DNA of 64,000 nucleotides, taken from positions 372,001-436,000 of the forward strand of contig NZ_CP062973.1 of the NCBI RefSeq assembly GCF_017311165.1. Direction: 5' to 3'. The DNA comes from Psychroflexus sp. ALD_RP9 (lineage in GTDB: Bacteria > Bacteroidota > Bacteroidia > Flavobacteriales > Flavobacteriaceae). Under the pieces are notes generated by a model. It made no database searches. It was not told the DNA's origin and saw only the letters and a program-made list of their open reading frames with translations. Every line of letters starts with the position of its first letter. Position 1 is the first letter of the stretch. The translations under genes were made by a program, and so were the position numbers. Positions 26,136 through 34,908 of this stretch are shown here, piece by piece.

Positions 26136-26894
26136 TTAGGCATTGATTAATTCTTCTGCCAAACTTAGGTAATTATTTGCACCTTTGCTGGCAGCATCAT
26201 ATTTAATAATGCTTTCACCATAACTTGGTGCTTCACTTAAACGTACATTGCGCTGTATAATTGTATCAAATACCATATCACTGAAATGCTTTTTAACCTC
26301 GTCGACCACCTGATTAGATAATCGTAAGCGTGAATCGTACATGGTTAGTAATAAACCTTCAATTAGTAAGTCTTTATGATGAACCTTTTGTACACTTTTA
26401 ATCGTGTTAAGTAATTTACCTAAACCTTCTAAGGCAAAATACTCACATTGTATAGGTATAATTACACTATCTGCAGCAGCTAAAGCATTTAAGGTTAATA
26501 AACCTAATGAAGGTGCGCAGTCAATAATCACGTAATCATAATTTTCTTTCAAATTGCGTGTAGCCTGTTTAAGCATTAATTCGCGATTATCTTGATCAAC
26601 CAATTCGAGCTCAATCGCAACTAAATCAATATGGGCAGGAATTAAGTCTAAGTTTGGTGAGTCTGTTTCTATTATAGCTTCATTAGCTTTTGAAGTATGT
26701 TCTAGTAACTGATAAGTACCAACCTCAACAGTCTCTACATCTATTCCTAAGCCAGATGTTGCATTAGCCTGAGGATCAGCGTCTATTAGTAAAACTTTTT
26801 TCTCTAAAACCCCTAAAGCTGCGGCTAAATTAACAGCAGTTGTTGTTTTACCAACACCACCTTTTTGGTTTGCAATCGCAATTATTTTACCCAT
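26136..26894 (-). CDS. parA: Chromosome partitioning ATPase ParA
   Basis: A 252-residue Walker-type ATPase. KGGVGKTTTAVNLAAAL is the deviant Walker A motif near the N-terminus, LLIDADPQANATSGLG is motif A', and YVIIDCAPSLGLLTLNAL is motif B. The ATG at 26894 gives the standard MGKIIAIANQKGG start; an ATG at 26927 would add an unlikely 11 residues. It heads the parA-parB-DUF5683-dapB-lepB-WbqC run. Confidence 0.96.
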   Translation of the reverse strand: MGKIIAIANQKGGVGKTTTAVNLAAALGVLEKKVLLIDADPQANATSGLGIDVETVEVGTYQLLEHTSKANEAIIETDSPNLDLIPAHIDLVAIELELVDQDNRELMLKQATRNLKENYDYVIIDCAPSLGLLTLNALAAADSVIIPIQCEYFALEGLGKLLNTIKSVQKVHHKDLLIEGLLLTMYDSRLRLSNQVVDEVKKHFSDMVFDTIIQRNVRLSEAPSYGESIIKYDAASKGANNYLSLAEELINA

Positions 26895-27023
26895 GTAAAA
26901 GCCTTTTTTTGAATCGTAAAAATACAATTAATTACGCCATTTTAAAATCTAAGTTATCAACAGATAAATCTTACATTATTATTTGAAATTCAAACCATTT
27001 TTAGGCTTTTATTCACAATAAAA

Positions 27024-29417
27024 TTGAATCTAACCAAATATATTTGCTTAAAAAACTTGAGAAATTTACTCACTCTTTTTGTCTGTATATATACTTTTAG
27101 TTTCACATTAGCTCAAACTTATGAGATTTCGGGAAAAATCACAGACACAAATAACCAACCTATACTAGGCGCAAATATTATTTTAAAAGAGAATTTAGGA
27201 ACAGTTTCAGGACAGAATGGAAATTATTCATTGAAAGTAGGAAAAGGAAACTATACGATTAAGATTTCTTACTTGGGATTTAAAACCATTACAAAATCTA
27301 TTTCAGTTGAAGCATCTCAAGTATATAATTTTACACTCGTTCCTAAAGCAGAGTCTTTAAATGAAATTGTTATTACTGAAAATATTGAAGCTTTAGACAC
27401 TCGCGACACACAAATGAGTGTTAATTCTCTTGACGCCGAAAGTATTAAAAATATTCCTGCCGCATTTGGTGAAGTAGATGTTATTAGATCACTCTTACAA
27501 TTACCAGGTGTTTCTAATGCCGGTGAAGGTGCAGCTGGATTTAATGTTCGAGGTGGTAATACTGACCAGAATTTAATTCTTGTTGATGATGCTATACTAT
27601 TCAGCTCTTCGCATCTTTTTGGCTTTTTCTCGATATTTAACCCAGATGCAGTAGATAATTTAAAACTTTACAAAGGCGGTATTCCTGCAAACTTTGGCGG
27701 TCGTGTTTCTTCTGTGTTAGATATTAATCAAAAAAAAGCTAATCTTGATCGTATTTCAGGAAATGGTGGTATTGGTGTTATTTCAAGCAAACTGTTGTTA
27801 GAATTGCCTGTAAAAAAGAAAAAATCTTCACTTTTATTAGCTGGTCGTGCCACTTACGCGCATCTATTTTTAAAATTAACTGACAACCAAAATACGGCTT
27901 ATTTTTACGATTTTAATGCTAAGTATTTCGATCAAATTAACGAAAAAAATAGTATAGAATTTTCAGTTTATCATGGCAATGATTTGGTAAGCATAAATGA
28001 GAGCTTTACAAATACTTATGGTAATACGTTCGGAAATTTAAAATGGAACAGCCTTCTTAGCGAAAATTTATCTGGAGACTTCAACCTGTCGTATAGTCGC
28101 TACAATTACAACTTAGATTTAAGCCTAGTGGGATTTGAATTTGACAATTGGGTAAGTAACCTCAACTTAAACGCAAATTTTAATCATTTTATATCAGACC
28201 AATTCAGCTTTAAATATGGCTTAAGCAGTATTAAATATACTATTGAACCTGGAAACATCATCCCTAATACTGCTAATTCTGGTATTAATCCTGATAACCT
28301 TGCAAACAAACATGCTTTTGAGCATGCGGCGTATTTCAGTGTTAAACAAAAACTGAATGATGCCATCAATTTAGAGTACGGTTTAAGACTCAATGCTTTT
28401 TGGCGTATGGGACAAGGTGAGATTTTTAGTTACGAAAACAACCAACCCATTAGGTACAATAATGTAACAGGTATTTATGAGGAAGCCGAACCTACTAACA
28501 CAAGACAAAGTAGTGCTTCTAAAATTGAACATGAGTTTTATAATTTAGAGCCACGATTTGCAATATCTTATAGTTTCAACGATGATACATCTTTAAAAGC
28601 AAGTTATAACCGCTTAGCTCAAAATATGCACCTGCTTTCTAACACTTCTTCACCAACACCATTTGATGTATGGACGCCCAGCGGAGAATTTGTAAAACCG
28701 CAACTTCTTAACCAATATTCAGTCGGGTTTTTTAAAAATTACCGAAATAAAACTTATAGTTTTGAAACTGAAGCGTTCTATAAAACAGTAGACAACCGAA
28801 TTGATTATGTTAATGGAGCTAATTTAATCGCTAACGACCAAATTGAAAGCGTTATTTTAAATGGAGAAAGTCGCGCCTATGGTTTAGAACTTTTAGCTCG
28901 AAAAAATAAAGGCAAACTTACAGGCTGGATTGCCTACACTATTTCTCGTTCAGAGCAACGCACACCTGGATTTTCAGCTAATGATCCCGGCATTAATAAT
29001 GGTGATTGGTATTTAGCAAATTTTGATCGCCTTCACGATTTAAGTCTTACAGCAAATTATGACTTTAATAAAAAATGGGATTTTAATGCTAGCTTCACGC
29101 TTCAAACGGGGCGACCTGTTAATTTTCCTGTCGGTCAATTTGAATACCAAGGGCTAAACATTCCAGTTTACGAAGGCCGCAACACAAACCGATTACCCGC
29201 ATTTCATAGATTAGATATTTCAGCCACATTAACTCCTCAAAATCAAAATCATAAGTCATGGACTTCAAAATGGAATTTTGGCATTTTTAATCTATACAAT
29301 CGAAAAAATGCAGCTTCCTTAAATTTCGAACAAAACCGAACTTCTGGCCAAAACGAAGCTGTCCGTTTATCAATATTTGGAATTATACCTTCTGTGAGTT
29401 ACATCTTTGAATTTTAA
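27024..29417 (+). CDS. TonB-dependent outer-membrane receptor
   Basis: About 797 residues. Signal peptide, then a carboxypeptidase-regulatory-like domain (EISGKITDTNNQPILGANI, VGKGNYTIKISYLGFKTI, about residues 33-115), a plug domain (FNVRGGNTDQNLILVDDAI) and a long barrel closing with a terminal Phe. Both available starts are TTG: 27024 gives a 16-residue leader before the hydrophobic core, 27057 gives MRNLLTLFVC. A TAnnTTTG box at 27039-27046 overlaps the longer form, which favours the shorter one only if it is used. A DUF4249 lipoprotein follows 3 bases later, a pairing usual for uptake of an unknown ligand. The downstream murQ hints at a sugar or muropeptide link. Confidence 0.9.
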   Translation: MNLTKYICLKNLRNLLTLFVCIYTFSFTLAQTYEISGKITDTNNQPILGANIILKENLGTVSGQNGNYSLKVGKGNYTIKISYLGFKTITKSISVEASQVYNFTLVPKAESLNEIVITENIEALDTRDTQMSVNSLDAESIKNIPAAFGEVDVIRSLLQLPGVSNAGEGAAGFNVRGGNTDQNLILVDDAILFSSSHLFGFFSIFNPDAVDNLKLYKGGIPANFGGRVSSVLDINQKKANLDRISGNGGIGVISSKLLLELPVKKKKSSLLLAGRATYAHLFLKLTDNQNTAYFYDFNAKYFDQINEKNSIEFSVYHGNDLVSINESFTNTYGNTFGNLKWNSLLSENLSGDFNLSYSRYNYNLDLSLVGFEFDNWVSNLNLNANFNHFISDQFSFKYGLSSIKYTIEPGNIIPNTANSGINPDNLANKHAFEHAAYFSVKQKLNDAINLEYGLRLNAFWRMGQGEIFSYENNQPIRYNNVTGIYEEAEPTNTRQSSASKIEHEFYNLEPRFAISYSFNDDTSLKASYNRLAQNMHLLSNTSSPTPFDVWTPSGEFVKPQLLNQYSVGFFKNYRNKTYSFETEAFYKTVDNRIDYVNGANLIANDQIESVILNGESRAYGLELLARKNKGKLTGWIAYTISRSEQRTPGFSANDPGINNGDWYLANFDRLHDLSLTANYDFNKKWDFNASFTLQTGRPVNFPVGQFEYQGLNIPVYEGRNTNRLPAFHRLDISATLTPQNQNHKSWTSKWNFGIFNLYNRKNAASLNFEQNRTSGQNEAVRLSIFGIIPSVSYIFEF

Positions 29418-29420
29418 ATT

Positions 29421-30245
29421 ATGGCAAAACAAATTAAATATATCGTTCTTCTAACAATGAGCATCTTTTTAATAAGCTGTGAAGATGTAGTTGAAGTCAA
29501 TTTAGAAACTGCTGAACCACGTTTAGTGATAGATGCCGCCTTAAAATGGGAAAAGGGAACAGCAGGCAATTACCAAGAAATTCGCATTTCGCAATCAAGA
29601 GGCTTTTACGATGAATCGCCTTCTATGGTTTCCGGCGCAACTGTACAAGTAAGTAATTCTGAAAATACAATTTTTGAATTTATTGATACTAACGCTAACG
29701 GAGTTTACACCACTAATGATTTTCAACCTCAACTAAACGAAGTTTATACATTATTAGTTGAAGTTAACGGTAGAACTTTTGAAGCAACAGAGCAACTCAT
29801 GCCTGTTGCCACAATTGATTCTATCCAGCAACGTAATGATGGCGGATTTTCTGGTGAAGATATTGAGCTTAAAGCTTTTTACAAAGATCCTGTTGAAACC
29901 GAAAATTACAATTTATTTACTTTTGATGTAGACTTTATTGCTTTTCCAGAATTTGAAATTTATGATGACGAATTTAATAACGGAAATACAAATTTTGCCT
30001 TTTATACAGAAGAAGATCTCGAAGTTGGTAATTCTGTTGAAATTATTAACCACGGAATATCAAAAAGTTATTATAATTACCTTGTAATATTACTTAACCA
30101 AGTTGGTAGTTCTGGTGGCCCTTTTCAAACACAGCCTGCTGTGGTTCGCGGTAACATTAATGATGTTGATAATCCTGATGATTATATTTTTGGCTACTTT
30201 AGCCTTTCAGAAATCGATCGTGTAAATTTTACTGTTAATGAGTGA
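29421..30245 (+). CDS. DUF4249 lipoprotein
   Basis: A 274-residue lipoprotein with a lipobox at FLISCEDVVEVNL (Cys20). VNLETAEPRLVIDAALKWEKG, VSNSENTIFEF and the late YFSLSEIDRVNF segment match DUF4249, a family always found beside TonB receptors in Bacteroidetes. It probably sits on the outer membrane and assists the receptor encoded 3 bases upstream. Its end overlaps murQ by 8 bases. Confidence 0.88.
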   Translation: MAKQIKYIVLLTMSIFLISCEDVVEVNLETAEPRLVIDAALKWEKGTAGNYQEIRISQSRGFYDESPSMVSGATVQVSNSENTIFEFIDTNANGVYTTNDFQPQLNEVYTLLVEVNGRTFEATEQLMPVATIDSIQQRNDGGFSGEDIELKAFYKDPVETENYNLFTFDVDFIAFPEFEIYDDEFNNGNTNFAFYTEEDLEVGNSVEIINHGISKSYYNYLVILLNQVGSSGGPFQTQPAVVRGNINDVDNPDDYIFGYFSLSEIDRVNFTVNE

Positions 30246-31053
30246 TTTTAGAAAAATAACCGAAGAAGATTCACATTACAATGACATTGAAAAAATGTCT
30301 ACTTCAACAATCTTAACATCAATTAATCAAGAAGACCAAAAAATTGCTTTAGCCGTTAAAAAAGTGATACCTCAAATTGAAAACTTTATTAATGTTTTAG
30401 TCAAAAAAATGCAAAGTGGTGGTCGACTTTTCTACATTGGTGCTGGAACAAGTGGCCGATTAGGAATTTTAGATGCTAGTGAATGTCCGCCAACTTTTGG
30501 TGTAAATGAAGATGTAGTTATTGGTATAATTGCTGGTGGTGACAAAGCCATAAGAACGGCCGTAGAAAATGCTGAAGATAATACTAATCAAGGTATTAAA
30601 GATCTTAAAAATCATTCAATTTCTCAAAAAGACTGTGTTGTAGGCTTGGCTGCTTCCGGAACAACTCCATATGTTGTTAAAGGTTTACAAGCTTGCCAAA
30701 ATCTCAATATAATCACTGCATGTATTACCTGTAATCCAAAATCACCAATTACTGAAGTTTCAAACTTTCCTATAGAAGTCCCAGTTGGACCCGAATTTAT
30801 TACAGGAAGTTCACGAATGAAAGCTGGTACAGCACAAAAACTAATCTTAAATATGATAAGTACAACAGCGATGATTAAGCTTGGACGCATTAAAGACAAC
30901 AAGATGGTAGACATGCAATTATCTAATGCAAAGCTAATTGAGCGTGGTACTAAAATGATTGCAAAATCTTTAAATATTAATGAGTCGAAAGCAAATGAAC
31001 TATTACTAAAACACGGTAGCGTTAGAAAAGCAATACTTCATGCAACACACTAA
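30238..31053 (+). CDS. murQ: N-acetylmuramic acid 6-phosphate etherase
   Basis: A 271-residue cytosolic SIS-domain enzyme that cleaves the lactyl ether of MurNAc-6-phosphate to give GlcNAc-6-phosphate and lactate during cell-wall recycling. GRLFYIGAGTSGRLGILDASECPPTFG is spread over residues about 62-88, GLAASGTTPYV over the second sugar-binding loop, and GPEFITGSSRMKAGTAQKLILNM is the family hallmark. No MurNAc kinase or PTS gene is visible, so how the substrate is phosphorylated here is not known. It is translationally joined to DUF4249 upstream and DUF6095 downstream. Confidence 0.95.
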   Translation: MSDFRKITEEDSHYNDIEKMSTSTILTSINQEDQKIALAVKKVIPQIENFINVLVKKMQSGGRLFYIGAGTSGRLGILDASECPPTFGVNEDVVIGIIAGGDKAIRTAVENAEDNTNQGIKDLKNHSISQKDCVVGLAASGTTPYVVKGLQACQNLNIITACITCNPKSPITEVSNFPIEVPVGPEFITGSSRMKAGTAQKLILNMISTTAMIKLGRIKDNKMVDMQLSNAKLIERGTKMIAKSLNINESKANELLLKHGSVRKAILHATH

Positions 31054-31264
31054 TCAAGAACTACTATTTAAAGGTTTAAAATATCTAGCTGCTGCTTTAC
31101 CTCTATTATTTTTAGGGCCTGTGATTATGTATAGCGCCTTCGGTAATCAAGACAAATTTTTATTTTGGCCTGTTTTAATTTTGTCAATCATATTATGCAT
31201 CGCTGCTGGGTATTTAATTTTTAAAGGTATTAAAACCTTAATGAAAGCATTGTTTAACAATTAA
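31040..31264 (+). CDS. DUF6095 family small membrane protein
   Basis: A 74-residue protein with two membrane helices (residues about 13-31 and 40-60) and no signal peptide. It overlaps murQ by 14 bases and follows it in other flavobacteria, which supports a real gene despite its size. It overlaps the MFS gene by 11 bases at its convergent end. Function unknown. Confidence 0.75.
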   Translation: MQHTNQELLFKGLKYLAAALPLLFLGPVIMYSAFGNQDKFLFWPVLILSIILCIAAGYLIFKGIKTLMKALFNN

Positions 31265-32567
31265 TTTTTCTGTCAGGAACCCTAAGTAATAAAACTACAC
31301 CTACAACAAAAAAGAGTATTAAAAATACTATTGAGTAGCGTAGGCTTCCTGTAAGCTGAGCTGAAATTCCGTAGAATGCCATTCCGATTACAATTCCTAT
31401 TTTTTCAGTAACATCGTAAAAACTAAAATATGAGGTTGTATCTTCAGCATGGTCGGGAATATATTTTGAATAAGTTGAACGTGATAATGATTGTATACCA
31501 CCCATTACAAGACCTACAAAAAAAGCAGCAATATAAAATTCATTAGGTGTTTCCATAAAAAAAGCAAAGACACAAACACCAATCCATATTAAATTCAAAC
31601 CAATTAAAACATGAATATTACCAAAAAACTTAACTAATCGAGAAGCTAAAAAAGCACCTAAAATGGCTACCAGTTGAATAACAAGTATACTAATAATTAA
31701 TCCCATGGTAGCATCGTTATTTGGCCATTTAATTTCTTCAACACCAAAATAAGTAGCAATTAGCATTATGGTCTGTACAGCCATACTGTAAACAAAATAG
31801 GCACCTAAATAACGTTCTAGATTTAAGTTAGTTTTAATCGATTTGTAAATTGATTTTAACTCTTTAAAACCATTAAAAAAGACATCTTTAGTGTAGCGGC
31901 CTTTTTTATTAGAAATTGGTAAGTGATAAAAAGAATATTGGCTAAAGCCTATCCACCAAACCCCAGTCAATATGAAAGATAAACGTGTTGGTAAAGCTTC
32001 AGACTCAAACCCGAAGAGTTTATAGTTAAGAATCATTACAAGACACAGCACAAGCAACAAAACACTACCGATGTAGCCTAAAGAAAAGCCTTTTGCACTT
32101 AAACTGTCTTGCTCATTTTTCGGACAAATATCAGGTAAATAAGAATTATAAAAGACAATACTTCCCCAAAAACCAATTAAACCAAACAAATAACATAGCA
32201 AACCAAACCACAAATATTCTAAATTAAACCAGTAAAGCCCAATACATGCAGATGCGCCAACATAGCAGAATATTTTCATGAAAAGCTTTTTATTACCTAC
32301 GTAATCGGCTATACCACTTAGAATAGGACTCATTAACGAGATAATCAAAAAAGCAAAAGCAGTAACATAGCTAATCAAAGCATCATTATTAAAACTATAA
32401 CCTAAAAAGCTAACAGAATCTGAAATAACATCACCTTGTTCATCCTTAACTACAGTTAAAGCTGAATAAAACAAAGGAAAAATAGCTGAAGAAATAACTA
32501 AGCTGTAAACCGAATTAGCCCAATCATAAAACGCCCAAGCATTTTTAATTGTTTGAAAAGACTTCAT
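31254..32567 (-). CDS. MFS transporter, UMF1/Atg22-like
   Basis: A 437-residue permease with about 12 membrane helices. NAWAFYDWANSVYSLVISSAIFP is the typical opening of the UMF1 (Atg22-like) branch, and the ISLMSPILSGIADYVGNKK loop is the MFS motif A equivalent. Known relatives are suspected amino-acid exporters, but the substrate cannot be read from sequence. It lies directly after the M48 protease gene, sharing its promoter. Confidence 0.88.
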   Translation of the reverse strand: MKSFQTIKNAWAFYDWANSVYSLVISSAIFPLFYSALTVVKDEQGDVISDSVSFLGYSFNNDALISYVTAFAFLIISLMSPILSGIADYVGNKKLFMKIFCYVGASACIGLYWFNLEYLWFGLLCYLFGLIGFWGSIVFYNSYLPDICPKNEQDSLSAKGFSLGYIGSVLLLVLCLVMILNYKLFGFESEALPTRLSFILTGVWWIGFSQYSFYHLPISNKKGRYTKDVFFNGFKELKSIYKSIKTNLNLERYLGAYFVYSMAVQTIMLIATYFGVEEIKWPNNDATMGLIISILVIQLVAILGAFLASRLVKFFGNIHVLIGLNLIWIGVCVFAFFMETPNEFYIAAFFVGLVMGGIQSLSRSTYSKYIPDHAEDTTSYFSFYDVTEKIGIVIGMAFYGISAQLTGSLRYSIVFLILFFVVGVVLLLRVPDRKINC

Positions 32568-33383
32568 TTAATTAAAATTAATAATCCCGATTTTTTCGGC
32601 TTCGGCTCTTGCTGCAGGAATTCGATTTCGTAAATTCTCTATTCTAGTATCGTGTGATGGATGTGTACTTAAAAATTCTGGTGGAGATTGCCCATTACTT
32701 GCAGCCTTCATTCGCTCCCAAAGTTTTGGGGCTTCTTGTGGGTCATAACCAGCTAAAATCATTAAAACTAAACCTTGTTCATCAGCTTCAGTTTCATGCT
32801 TCCTACTAAAAGGCAACATTCCAAACACCTGACTTCCAACACCAAAGGCTACATTAAAAATCTGTTGCTGCTCTTCTTTCTCACTCAACGCAACATTACC
32901 TACCACAGCTGCTCCTTGCTGTATGAGACCAGCACTCATTCTTTGCTGCCCATGATTTGCTAGTGCATGAACAATTTCATGTCCCATAATAGCGGCAACT
33001 CCATCTTCATTTTCTGCAATTGATAAAATTCCTGTATAAAAGGCAACCTTACCACCTGGCATAGCCCAAGCATTAACTTGTTCACTTTCAATCAAATTAA
33101 ATTCCCAATCATAATTAGCATCGTAATCATCCATTCCTTTAAATTTTAAATACTTACGAGCAGCTAATTTAATTCGTTCGCCAACACGCTTTATCATTTC
33201 TGATTCCTCTGTATTTTTTAAGACTTCACTTTCGCTCAAAACCTCATCATATTGGCTGTAAGCCATCGGTATCAATTTTGAATCTGGAACAAAAGCCATG
33301 GTTTTTTTACCTGTAAATGGATTTACGGCACAGTTTGTGGTAATAAATATTAATATAACTGCAAACAAAAGACGATACTTCAT
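32568..33383 (-). CDS. M48 family metallopeptidase lipoprotein
   Basis: A 271-residue lipoprotein. The ATG at 33383 gives MKYRLLFAVILIFITTNC with lipobox Cys18; a longer upstream form (33446) would bury this signal. GHEIVHALANHGQQR is the zinc-binding HExxH helix, and KHETEADEQGLVLM supplies the third ligand Glu. The ending EFLSTHPSHDTRIENLRNRIP is typical of BepA/LoiP-type proteases that quality-control outer-membrane proteins. A TAnnTTTG element at 33402-33409 supports this start. Confidence 0.92.
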   Translation of the reverse strand: MKYRLLFAVILIFITTNCAVNPFTGKKTMAFVPDSKLIPMAYSQYDEVLSESEVLKNTEESEMIKRVGERIKLAARKYLKFKGMDDYDANYDWEFNLIESEQVNAWAMPGGKVAFYTGILSIAENEDGVAAIMGHEIVHALANHGQQRMSAGLIQQGAAVVGNVALSEKEEQQQIFNVAFGVGSQVFGMLPFSRKHETEADEQGLVLMILAGYDPQEAPKLWERMKAASNGQSPPEFLSTHPSHDTRIENLRNRIPAARAEAEKIGIINFN

Positions 33384-33401
33384 AATGATTGTTTTAAAAA
33401 C

Positions 33402-33409
33402 CAAATTTA
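33402..33409 (-). promoter_or_regulatory. -7 element for M48 protease-MFS operon
   Basis: CAAATTTA reads TAAATTTG on the minus strand and lies 18 bases before the ATG at 33383. This position excludes the longer M48 start at 33446. Confidence 0.45.
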
Positions 33410-33495
33410 TGACAATTACTAGAAAAATTAGAGATTGGTTTAACAAATTAATAATAAGTTTTTGATTTAAAAAACTTTACTTTTAAAATAAAAAA

Positions 33496-33975
33496 ATGAA
33501 AAAAATAGTTTTACTACTCATTTGTATTCAATTAGGTTCGTGTCAATCAAATGCCCAAAAAAAAGAAACTAAGCCAGATTTTGAAGTTTCTAAAACTGAG
33601 ACTGAATGGCGTAAAGCATTAACAGCAGAAGAGTTTAATGTCTTGAGAAAATCAGGTACTGAACCTGCTTTTTCAAGCCCGTTAAATAAGATAAAAAAAC
33701 CAGGTACTTTTGTTTGCGCAGCTTGTAAAAACCCACTTTATCAAACCAAACATAAATTTGACAGCGGCACTGGATGGCCAAGTTTTGATCGCGCAATTGA
33801 TAGCAGCCTGGCAATTAGTTCAGATAGAAAATTGGGCTATAAGCGCACAGAAGCTCTCTGCGGCAAATGCGGTAGCCATTTAGGTCATATCTTTAACGAT
33901 GGCCCCAGAGAAACCACTGGAATGAGACACTGCATAAATGGTGTCGCTTTAGATTTTATACCCAAAAACAAATAA
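33496..33975 (+). CDS. msrB: Peptide-methionine (R)-S-oxide reductase, lipoprotein form
   Basis: A 159-residue MsrB with an N-terminal signal MKKIVLLLICIQLGSC ending in a lipobox Cys16, so it acts outside the cytoplasm. FVCAACKNPLYQ and ALCGKCGSHLGHIF give the four zinc cysteines, SGTGWPSFDRAI is the substrate loop and MRHCINGVAL carries the catalytic Cys. It reduces oxidised methionines in envelope proteins. A second msrB follows after 2 bases. Confidence 0.94.
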   Translation: MKKIVLLLICIQLGSCQSNAQKKETKPDFEVSKTETEWRKALTAEEFNVLRKSGTEPAFSSPLNKIKKPGTFVCAACKNPLYQTKHKFDSGTGWPSFDRAIDSSLAISSDRKLGYKRTEALCGKCGSHLGHIFNDGPRETTGMRHCINGVALDFIPKNK

Positions 33976-33977
33976 GA

Positions 33978-34349
33978 ATGACAACGCAAAACTGGAAAGA
34001 GATACTTACAGAAGAAGAATACCGTATTCTTAGAGAAAAAGGAACTGAACCACCATTTTCGGGCAAATACAATACACATTTTGAAGATGGAAAATACCAT
34101 TGCAAAGGCTGTAATGAAGTACTATTTGACAGTAAAGCCAAATTTGAAAGTAACTGTGGTTGGCCAAGTTTTGATAGCTCAGTTGAAGGTGCCATAGAAT
34201 ACAAGAAAGACAATAGTTTTGGTATGCAACGCATCGAAATTTTATGTAGTAATTGTGGTGGACATATCGGACATATATTTGATGATGGCCCAACAGAAAC
34301 ACGAAAACGCTACTGCGTTAATTCACTTAGTATTAATTTTAAATCATAA
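33978..34349 (+). CDS. msrB: Peptide-methionine (R)-S-oxide reductase, cytosolic form
   Basis: A 123-residue MsrB without signal peptide. YHCKGCNEVLFD and ILCSNCGGHIGHIF hold the zinc cysteines, NCGWPSFDSSV the substrate loop and RYCVNSLSI the catalytic Cys. An additional Cys lies in the SNCGWPSF loop, where a resolving Cys is found in many MsrBs; the lipoprotein copy has Thr-Gly there (SGTGWPSF), so the two may use different recycling partners. The pair looks like a local duplication followed by relocation of one copy to the envelope. Confidence 0.94.
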   Translation: MTTQNWKEILTEEEYRILREKGTEPPFSGKYNTHFEDGKYHCKGCNEVLFDSKAKFESNCGWPSFDSSVEGAIEYKKDNSFGMQRIEILCSNCGGHIGHIFDDGPTETRKRYCVNSLSINFKS

Positions 34350-34352
34350 ATT

Positions 34353-34889
34353 ATGAAAAAAATCTTAAGCATTTTATTAATCAGTCTTATCGTAATTGCC
34401 TGCGAAGGAGACATAGGTCCTCCAGGACCTCCAGGACCTCCAGGTCTTAATGGTGTAAATATTTTAGGCAATGTGTATGAGATTGAAGTCAACTTCACTC
34501 CTAGCAATGACTTTAGCATCATTTCTGAATTTCCTAATACTATTGAAGTCTTTGAGTCTGATGTTGTCATGGTTTACCTTTTAGAAGAACAAGTCAATGA
34601 CCCAACTGGTCCAGTTGATGTTTGGGCGCAACTTCCTCAAACATTTTATTTAAACAACGGAGATGAAGTTGTTTACAATTTTAATCATACATTTTTCGAT
34701 ACCAACATTTTTCTTGATGGAAATGCGGCTTTTAATTTGTTGCCTCCAGAGTTTACCCAAAATCAAGTTTTTAGAATAGCTATTCTACCAGCCGAATTTG
34801 CAGAAGCTTATGATGTATCTACTTTTAAAAAACTCAACCAAGCCCTTAAACAAGAAAATATAAACCTCAACCTTATTTCTCTCAATTAA
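34353..34889 (+). CDS. Lipoprotein with short collagen-like repeat
   Basis: A 178-residue lipoprotein. The lipobox is LIVIACEGD (Cys17); immediately after come three GPP triplets (GPPGPPGPPG), then a beta-rich domain (about 35-178). Proteins of this layout are frequent in flavobacteria. The collagen-like stretch is too short for a stable collagen helix and may serve as a stiff spacer from the membrane. It follows msrB after 3 bases. Role unknown. Confidence 0.78.
   Translation: MKKILSILLISLIVIACEGDIGPPGPPGPPGLNGVNILGNVYEIEVNFTPSNDFSIISEFPNTIEVFESDVVMVYLLEEQVNDPTGPVDVWAQLPQTFYLNNGDEVVYNFNHTFFDTNIFLDGNAAFNLLPPEFTQNQVFRIAILPAEFAEAYDVSTFKKLNQALKQENINLNLISLN
34417..34444 (+). repeat. 9-base tandem repeat encoding GPP triplets
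   Basis: About three copies of a CCTCCAGGA unit encode the GPP run of the lipoprotein. The copies are identical or nearly so, so copy number could change by slippage without shifting the frame. Confidence 0.6.
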
Positions 34890-34908
34890 AAGTCTTTCCT
34901 TTGGCTGT

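Noticed and set aside
27039-27046. TATATTTG as the promoter of the TonB receptor
   Set aside because: It lies inside the longer reading of the gene and would leave almost no leader for the shorter one; in such A/T-rich DNA a chance match is plausible.
33885-34302. Three overlapping minus-strand frames opposite msrB
   Set aside because: They are antisense to two well-supported MsrB genes and show no family motifs.
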